Assembly: GCA_963682095.1 (NCBI GenBank)
Contig: OY821763.1
Span: 16,194,794 to 16,258,793 of the forward strand
DNA length: 64,000 nucleotides
From: Potentilla sterilis
Lineage: Eukaryota; Streptophyta; Magnoliopsida; Rosales; Rosaceae
Direction: 5' to 3'
Positions within the stretch are counted from its first letter, which is position 1; each line of letters opens with the position of its first letter. Positions 57,279 through 64,000 of the stretch are shown piece after piece. The notes under the pieces are model-generated. The model saw only the letters and a list, made by a program, of their open reading frames with translations. It searched no databases and had not been told where the DNA came from. Both the position numbers and the translations under genes were made by a program.

Positions 57279-58877
57279 TGCGCTCGCTGTACTGTTCCTC
57301 TTGGCAAAAGTTTTGTGATAGTTTCAGTTTATTATAATGATCCAATGAAAATCTTTATATATAGTTTCCAGGTAAGATTGTATTGTGTAACCATTTATCA
57401 AGTTTGGAAATTCATTACATTGGTTCCGTATAGCTAAATTGCTCTTTTTTACAGGTTTCTTTATTATCCTTCTCACTGTTGGTTGTGGAGCCAGTAGGCA
57501 TTTCGGTTGTATGTTGGTGGTACGAGTTTGCAGGTTCCTCGCATTTTATACTACAACTTTTTATTTTTTTTGCCTTCAGAACTTAAGAAATATGCTTAAT
57601 ATGAGATTTTTGCTCTCTCGTTTTATTTTTTGGTTTTTACTTTAAGAGTTAGAACAATATGAATTCATTTTTTTAAAAATGCTATATGTATTATTTGTTG
57701 ACATTTTTTTTTTTACACATAATATATATGTACTAAGGCCGCCAAATTTTTTTGGCACAAGGCGGCATAACACAGGACCGGCCCTGGTTCTTGACTTTCA
57801 TGATTGTCACCACGGTTTGAATAGAGAAAGTAGCAAGGGCAAAAAATAAATTAAAGTGATGTATAAAAAAGAATGAAAGTGATATAGAAAAAAACAGGGA
57901 GGTTTGGATGGAATTTGAATACAAATCTTGAACGTTGGTTCTTCTCCGAATTTTTTGATACTTTATAATTTGTATAAAACTAAACCGTGGGTTATACCAA
58001 AAAAATTACTTCTTTAGATTCTAATATAATGAAAACGTTACTGATATTGAAAACAAAAGCATTGCGGGAAATAAAATAAAAGATCCTTTTATATCCTCAA
58101 ATGAAAAAAAATCTCTTGAATTAAAAAAATGAAATAAAGAGCAAAAAGAATCAGCGGACCAAGCAAACCTTGAATCTGCTCTTTCAAACCAAGAAAAAGA
58201 TGTAGACAAATTAACAAAAGACGAAGTGAAAGAAAAATGACAGAAAGAGAGATTTTATTATAATTTAATTTTTATATTATAATAATAATTATTTTTTCTA
58301 AGGGTAAAAGTAGAAAATTTAGATTGAAATATGATTGCGAGGTGAACAAAGCAGACTGTGGGGTGACAATAGACGCACCCTATTTCAATCTAGATTTTTT
58401 ATTTTTACCGTTAAAAGTAATAGAATTTGTAAAATTACACATATAAAAGAAGATCAAACTAAAAAGAGAAAATCTCTCTCTTCCTCCCTTTTTTCTTTCA
58501 CTTCGTCCTCTGTTACTTTCCTATTCAAATTCCATCCAGGCCTCCCTCTCCTTATTTGTATCACTTTCATTTCTTCACTTTCATTATTCTTCCTTCGCGA
58601 CTTTTGTTACTTAAATTGTGGTAATTATCACGAATGCGAAGAGCGAAGATATTAACTAGAATAGGAGATGCAGAAAAAGGCTATGAAATGGTCATGTGGT
58701 GGGCTATTGGTCGTGTTGCGCTTAATGCTAATATTATCCAATTTTTTATTAATCTATTTTTTTTAAATGTTATTTTATCATAAACTTTTAATTTCAAGGA
58801 TAAAAGTGGAAAATTTAGGTTGAAATATGATTGTGGGGTGAATAAATAAGACTGTGGGGTGGCAATAACCGCACCCA

Positions 58878-59148
58878 ATGTTTTATTGCACTAAGAAATT
58901 CAAAAAGTTCCGAACCATTTTAAAATTGAATTTTTTTATACAAAAAGTACTTAAAAATAGTGACCTCTTTCTAAAGACATAATACTTTATGTGTTCCTTG
59001 GTCTAATATGAATAGTCATTTCATGTACTTATAAGTTCTCTATTTGTAATCCTAAAAGGTACACTTTAAGATTGCCTTGTAGAAATACACTTTAGGATTC
59101 ATTATACTTACCTAAAATATACTTTGTAATATTTTATAAATAGAGACA
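58878..59148. other. AT-rich stretch without a gene
   Basis: No structure recognised. Confidence 0.5.
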
Positions 59149-59402
59149 TGTTTAAGGAAGGTTAATTCCGTAAATTTCGATGTGTGTCTTGACCTAATTA
59201 GACTAGATTAGTATAATGTTTAGTTGATAGGGAATCTCAGATTCTTCGGGATACTTGATGTAATGCATATATAAAGGTCTCTTTATCAATGAATAAAATA
59301 TCGATTTGCATCTATCTTTTTCTCCTAGAACAAGACACTTATTAATAATGAATAACACACATCTCAAAATTTCTCTATTCTCCCTACGATTTCTCTACAA
59401 CA
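59149..59402 (+). repeat. Solo LTR relic related to the copia LTR at 29955
   Basis: The order AGGAAGGTTAATTCCGTAA, GTGTCTTGACCTAATTAGAC, CGGGATACTTG, TATATAAAGG and TTTTTCTCCT matches the minus-strand copia LTR 30176-29955 piece for piece. The start TGTTTAAGG fits; the end is uncertain (CAACA at 59398 or earlier). No internal copia sequence is attached. Confidence 0.75.
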
Positions 59403-59537
59403 AGTTATGAGACACTATGCCCTAAGTATTTAACACACATCTTCAAGATTTTTTTTGAACATTTCAAGCAGCGATATTTGCATGTAAAATTTTTGTCGAT
59501 CTACAAGCGTTCCAAAGCAAACAAACATGTAGTCAAC

Positions 59538-59961
59538 TGATACAGGTGTATCCTATCCTGAACTTAGGTATATTTCTTTTCCAACCGAGTCAGGAAAACA
59601 GTTAGATTTTTTTTTTCCCAAGATAGTTAGGGAAATAGTTTTCTGATTTAGATAATAAAATAGTTTCCAGGTTTGGTAAGGAGTCTAAGCTCTATATAAA
59701 GAGATGTTTTGTTTAGATCTAAACATAAATAGAAGAAGTGAAACAGATTTCATACATTTGTTTAGAGCTAGATAGCTAGCAGAGAGTGAAACAGATACAA
59801 CAAATTTGTTTACAGGTTTTGTGTGAGAAAGATATCTAGAGTTGTAATCTTTTGCACAATATTCAATCGAAGATAGTTTTCTTCAGAGTTCTGTTCATGT
59901 TTTCTTTTCTAACTGCTATTGATATTCCGCGATCAATAGTACTAATTGGTGATCTGTACCA
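59538..59961 (+). repeat. 5' LTR of a gypsy-type element
   Basis: Starts TGATAC, ends GTACCA (imperfect inverted ends), with a TATATAAA box near 59693. TTGGTATACGAGCAC (59964-59978) follows, close to the initiator-Met tRNA primer-binding site TGGTATCAGAGC. The 3' LTR is not in the window. Confidence 0.65.
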
Positions 59962-60091
59962 AGTTGGTATACGAGCACCTCAAATCTGGGAGGTAATCCT
60001 GTGGTGTGTGGTCCTTACTCGATCGCAATATATAAAGCTGGGCAAAGTTCTTGTTTCTTGGGAGCAAACCAATAGGTCAAGAGGAAGGAAG

Positions 60092-61068
60092 ATGGATAAT
60101 AAAGGAACATAAAAAGTTGGACTTGATGCGGTAGAGAAGCAATTGGCGTTGGTGACTTCTACTTTTACGGAACTGGCCGGTTTCATCAAACAGGTTAAGA
60201 AAGTAGACCCTTCGGAAAAGCCAAAGAACAAGAATTCTAATTCGGACCATGAAAAGGATAAAACAAATTCAAATGGGGACACAAATGAGGACAACAAAAC
60301 TTCGCAGCAAGGAGGCAAAGATTCTCTTTGAAATCCAAAGATTGCTTTCAGGGTCGAGATCACTATATAAGACGGGAGCGTCAACGTAGAGGAACTAGAT
60401 GATTAGATTGAACGTCTAGAAACTTATGTTACTCTTTATGGCGACACATCAAAGGAGAAGAATATCTTTGCAACATTGAAACTATCGGTCCATGCTTTAA
60501 CTTGGTGGAAGTCCTATCGGAAACGTAACAACAATGAGGCTATGTCATGGAAGAAGTTCAAAGAGTTGCTTAGAAAGCAGTTCTATTCAGTAGGTTTTCT
60601 GGAAGAATGATGGTACAAGTGGTACAACTTGCGGCAAAAACTCAATCAGTCTGTGCAGAATTATACCACCGAATTCCATAATCAAGCTATGGTTTTGGAC
60701 ATTGCATTAGAAGAGTATCCTATGTACATGAAGTATGTGGCGGGTCTGAGTGAATATATCTGGAAGGAGTTAAAATTATTCACGGCGGAGTCTATTTGTA
60801 GAAGCCAGCGCAAAATCCATTGCCATTGAGGGCAAGTTTTAAAGAGAATGACACAAAAGGAGATGGAAAGAAATCTGGGAATAAATCTAATTATTCCTAT
60901 GCCAAAAGGGTGGAGGATAAGCATAGCAGTGAGTATGATGGGAAGAAGGTTTTGTTTGCAGTCACTGTGGCACAACTACCCATGCCATAGACAAGTGTTG
61001 GATAAAGTGTCATCATCTTAAACCAAGAGGGTTAAGACCAAAGGAGGAGAAAATGAAAGCAGCTCTGA
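60092..61068 (+). pseudogene. Gypsy gag remnant with CCHC zinc knuckle
   Basis: Begins MDNKGT then a stop (TAA), continues KVGLDAVEKQLALVTSTFTE, a charged Asn/Lys-rich linker, and the retrotransposon gag core (LTWWKSYRKRNN, MSWKKFKELLRKQFY, YTTEFHNQAMVLDIALEEYP). A zinc knuckle follows in another frame (CSHCGTTTHAIDKC, spacing CX2CX4HX4C). Gag would assemble the cytoplasmic particle and package element RNA. At least four stops and two frame shifts break it. It is cut at 61068 by the hAT that starts there, so protease and pol, if they remain, lie beyond that insertion. Confidence 0.85.
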
Positions 61069-61253
61069 CAGGGGCGGAACTAGGATTCAAATATATCTAG
61101 GGCTAAAATTTAAGAACAAAAAAATTGAATTTTTTTTTTTTTAGGTTTGGAACCAAATGGGAGGCTCATCCTCACGCCTTTGATATTACCATTCAAAACA
61201 TAATACAGGGGGGACATAAAACCAAAACCCTGTAAATTACATAAATAACATAG

Positions 61254-63743
61254 CTAGCTAAAGTTTACCCTACGAGGTCCGGTTATTTCGAACTCAGCAA
61301 TTACATCATTATTATCAATATCATCCGCATATGTCCTTTCAATATAAAGAACTGTTAAATCATCAAGAAAATCATCATTCATCTTATTTCTAAGTTGACT
61401 TTTGATGATGATCATAGATGAGAATGCCCTCTCTGTTGTTGCTGTAGAAACTGGAAGAGTCAAAATAAGACAAATCAATCGATAAATCATGGGGTAAAGT
61501 AATGACTTACCGAACCAACCGTCGACACATATCAGATACAGAAGTTGTCTTTGCAAATCTTGGATCCTTCTGAATATCTGCTATAAAGAACTTACACTCC
61601 AAATCTAGAGCAAGCATATCATATGATGAAAAGTCTGAAGGATAAAACTTCAAAGCAAGTTTACACACATCTTCAGGTTTGAATGCTCGAAAATTATAAC
61701 GTGGATCAAATGAAGCACTAAGAAGAAGAATCTCCAAGGAACTTTCTATAAATCTGCTTTCAAGCTCTCCCAACTGAAAGTCTATCACAGTATAAAGTAG
61801 ATTGACACGATAATAGTGCTCATTTGAAATATTGTTTTCACAATCTCTCAACCCTTTCTTGTAAGGAGCTGTCATATCCGGCATAGAAATAACATGCTTA
61901 GCACAAAATGCTCTAACCTTCATAATCAAATCATCCCAACCATTTTCTCTCATATCTTGAAGCTTTTCTTTTGTTATTGAAAGAAAATGCAAAGCATTCA
62001 ATATGTCCATGTCTTTTCTTTACAAAACTTGACACAAAAAGTCGGTAATCCTCATAATATCATGCATCATCAGCAAACAATACACAAAATCAAACTTTTT
62101 CAAGGCCTTACCGATTGCTTTTGCTTCTCCTTGCGCTTTGTCTACTCCATTCTTATACAAATCGTCAATAGTTGCTCGAGTAGCTCCAAACAACTTAATC
62201 AGAATTGAAATAGAACGAAAATATGAACCCCAGCGAGTAGCCCCTGCTCTTTGCAAAGGGCAAGCTTGATTCATACCTGAACCTCTCTCAAGTGTACCAG
62301 CAGCCGCTAAATCTGGGATTTCCACTTCTCTGAAAGCTTTTAACATAGAATGTCTTTTTGCACTAGAATCAACAAAATTCACAATCATAGTCAGAGTAGA
62401 AAAGAATTGCCACAAATCATGCACTCCTTTAGCTGCAGCATTCAAAGTCAATTGTAAGCGATGAGCAAAACAATGAACATGATATGCATATGGACACTCT
62501 TTCAAAAACAAAGCTTGCAAGCCATTAAATTGACCACGCATGTTGCTTGCACCATCATACCCTTGGCCACGTATATTTTCTACTTAAAGATCATATTGAG
62601 CAAGGACCTTAGATATCTCATCCTTCAAAGTTTGAGAACAAGTCTCAACAACACTAATCACCTTAAAGAATCGTTCTCTAATAAACCCTTCACAATCAAC
62701 AAACCGAAGAATTATGGTCATTTGCTCCTTATTTGACACATTAAAAGCTTCATCAACGAGGATGCAAAACTTAGAATCTCCCACTTCATCACGAATCTTG
62801 GCTCTTACTTTGTTGCCAAGAATATTTGCAATTTGTTTTTGAATTTTTGGAGATGAATACTTGGCATTTCCCGGAGCATTGTCTACTACTTTGTTCAATT
62901 CAACATGCATTCTTTTAAAATACTCCAAAACCGCATCAAAGTTACCACCATTGAGAGAATCAACTGATTCATCATGACCTCTAAAAGAACATCCTTGTCG
63001 TGCCAACAACCTCACGGCCTCTATAGTGGCAACACCTATTATTTGCTGCTTCTTGGGAGGATAATGTGTGAATCACCCTTTCTATATGCCTTGAAGGGTT
63101 TCTCAAATTTTCCCACTTTTGCATTGAAGCATTATGTATGGACATTATGCCTCCCACATGATGTAAGATGCCTGACTGCTTAGACATTATATTCTTCCAA
63201 CCATTAAACCCAACTTCAGTGAATGATGGATGTCGGGATGGATAATCATCAAATAAGAAACAAGGGAAGCAATATGTTTTATCCTTCTCAAGAGAATACT
63301 CAAGCCAAGGCCATTGTTTAAACCATTAATTTGTGACAAAATCTTCGTCCTTGACCTCGATGCCAAGTAGAGGGATAATTGCTTAAATGAGGTTGACATG
63401 GTCCATGTACCACATAAACTCTTCGAACATTGTCTTGTTCATTCAAAGGATATGTACCTATAGGACGACGTTTTCCTGGGTCCCGCTCAAGTGATGTAAT
63501 ATCATAATCTTGATCACCTTCAATCCCAATTCCTTCATTTTGATCATCAAGTTATGGAATCGATGGAGAAGGGCTTAAAATATCATTCACGGAATCCCCA
63601 ATGGAATCAGTAATCTCCACTCCATTTCCACTTTCAATCTCATGATAATCATTCTCACTAACACTTGAAGAAGTGCCACTCTTAAACCATGAAAACAAAT
63701 TCTTATAACGCTTGGGATTCCGGTTATCCGTCATGATATTCAA
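61254..63743 (-). pseudogene. hAT transposase (TTF finger, DUF4371, dimerisation) with multiple breaks
   Basis: Reading down the minus strand: NRNPKRYKNLFSWFKSG start; TTF-type finger words WPWLEYSLEKDKTYCFPCFL; GWKNIMSKQSG; RLLARQGCSFRGHDESVDSL; ENIRGQGYDGASNMRGQFNG; and the dimerisation domain with TATTERAFSSMIIIKSQL. The breaks include a stop where the finger starts (near 63330), a frame shift near 63050 (before IIGVATIEAVRLL), a TAA at 62584 before VENIRGQ, a TAA near 62018 after LCQVL where a Gln is likely (CAA to TAA), and a shift near 61540. The protein is of the same family as the one at 41700-44140 but clearly diverged, so the two are different lineages. Confidence 0.88.
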
Positions 63744-64000
63744 TACACCTATAATGAATCATAGACGAAAGCACATGTTTAGATAAACTAAACTAATGTT
63801 GGTTTCAACTTCACTCTCTTCTTCTAAACAGAAAGAACAACCAAACAACTAATTTGCCACTCTCAATATATATAGAACAACCAAACCAAACTAATGTTGG
63901 TTTCAACTTCACTCTCTTCTTCTAAAATTTGAGTGCTGACAAGATGTATAATTTACCACTCTCAATATATATATAGTGCCATTCTCACTATCAATTAATT
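63744..64000. repeat. Direct duplication in the hAT 5' region
   Basis: AACTAATGTTGGTTTCAACT followed by TCACTCTCTTCTTCTAAA occurs at about 63791 and 63890, and both copies lead to CACTCTCAATATATATA. It lies upstream of the transposase start. Confidence 0.85.

Larger units (their letters stand above)
55721..57786 (+). mobile_element. Deleted hAT element with perfect 8-bp duplication
   Basis: Ends CAGGGCCGGCC (left) and GGACCGGCCCTG (right) are inverted, with GGCCGCCAAATTTTTTT also inverted just inside. GTTCTTGA occurs at 55713-55720 and 57787-57794. The interior keeps only the first and last parts of a transposase, so it is a 2.07-kb deletion derivative. Confidence 0.93.
55512..58877. repeat. 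Set of GGGTG(C/T)...CACCC inverted ends (fold-back family)
   Basis: One family of end sequence occurs at 55512-55567 (GGGTGTTTTTATTGCCACC), at 58308-58377 (ending GACAATAGACGCACCC), starting at 58379 as an inverted internal piece (TATTTCAATCTAGATTTTT), and at 58796-58877 (ending GGCAATAACCGCACCC). Further inverted pairs link 57850-57930 with 58500-58580 (GGATGGAATTTGAAT / ATTCAAATTCCATCC). This suggests two related elements joined head to head, one of which contains the hAT at 55721. Target duplications were not resolved. Confidence 0.6.
61069..64000 (-). mobile_element. hAT element inserted in the gypsy gag, right end outside the window
   Basis: The left end CAGGGGCGGAACTAGGATT starts at 61069 after AGCTCTGA (61061-61068), the presumed 8-bp target. 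Its opposite end is not reached by position 64000. It contains a third, more decayed transposase on the minus strand. Confidence 0.85.

Noticed and set aside
58335..58655. 106-codon plus frame
   Set aside because: Spans fold-back repeat ends and has no family resemblance.

Overview
This is plant nuclear DNA, most likely from a eudicot. It is AT-rich and carries an intron-bearing gene with canonical GT/AG borders, copia- and gypsy-type LTR retrotransposons, hAT, CACTA and PIF/Harbinger DNA transposons, fold-back MITEs and a tRNA-derived SINE. The retroelement style resembles Rosaceae, but that placement is an impression from memory and was not tested.

One gene looks complete and ordinary: a phosphatidylinositol 4-phosphate 5-kinase with eight MORN repeats on the minus strand (8754-13629). 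Its eight exons join to 752 codons without a frame break. Three other host-type loci are weaker. They are a small secreted-type ORF that may be a retrocopy (2083-2586, with a genomic poly(A) tract downstream), a wrecked LRK10L-type receptor kinase (51115-52229), and an unrecognised 203-codon ORF (53404-54015).

The rest is mostly mobile DNA. From left to right: an Athila/Tat-like gypsy LTR and noncoding tail (about 2.7-6.6 kb); a diverged direct repeat around a CAG-rich tract (6.9-8.3 kb); a 1.2-kb non-autonomous hAT with a MITE inside it (16.3-17.5 kb); a 5.5-kb LTR element with no recognisable gag or pol (17.6-23.0 kb); a 4.2-kb element with ~118-bp inverted ends that holds a solo LTR (23.7-27.8 kb); a ~1-kb inverted-repeat element and a MITE (27.9-29.3 kb); the 3' part of a copia element (30.0-31.8 kb); a degenerate Ulp1-like protease gene whose introns are filled with ACTGACCCCCAGTAAT-type repeats (31.8-37.7 kb); a Harbinger element with an almost complete transposase gene (38.7-41.2 kb); a hAT (41.5-50.9 kb) whose right terminal repeat was split by a 6-kb CACTA carrying Transposase_24 and a second Ulp1-like protease; then MITEs, a SINE, another hAT (55.7-57.8 kb), a gypsy 5' LTR and gag (59.5-61.1 kb), and a third hAT that interrupts the gag and runs off the window.

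Two patterns cut across the window. First, nesting can be read directly: CACTA in hAT, MITE in hAT, solo LTR in an inverted-repeat element, hAT in gypsy gag. Second, decay is dominated by transitions. The paired LTRs at 17.6 and 22.6 kb differ at 23 of 408 sites, 22 of them transitions, and many nonsense codons in the element genes are the kind expected from cytosine deamination. The strongest candidate for something unusual is the 31.8-37.7 kb Ulp1 locus.
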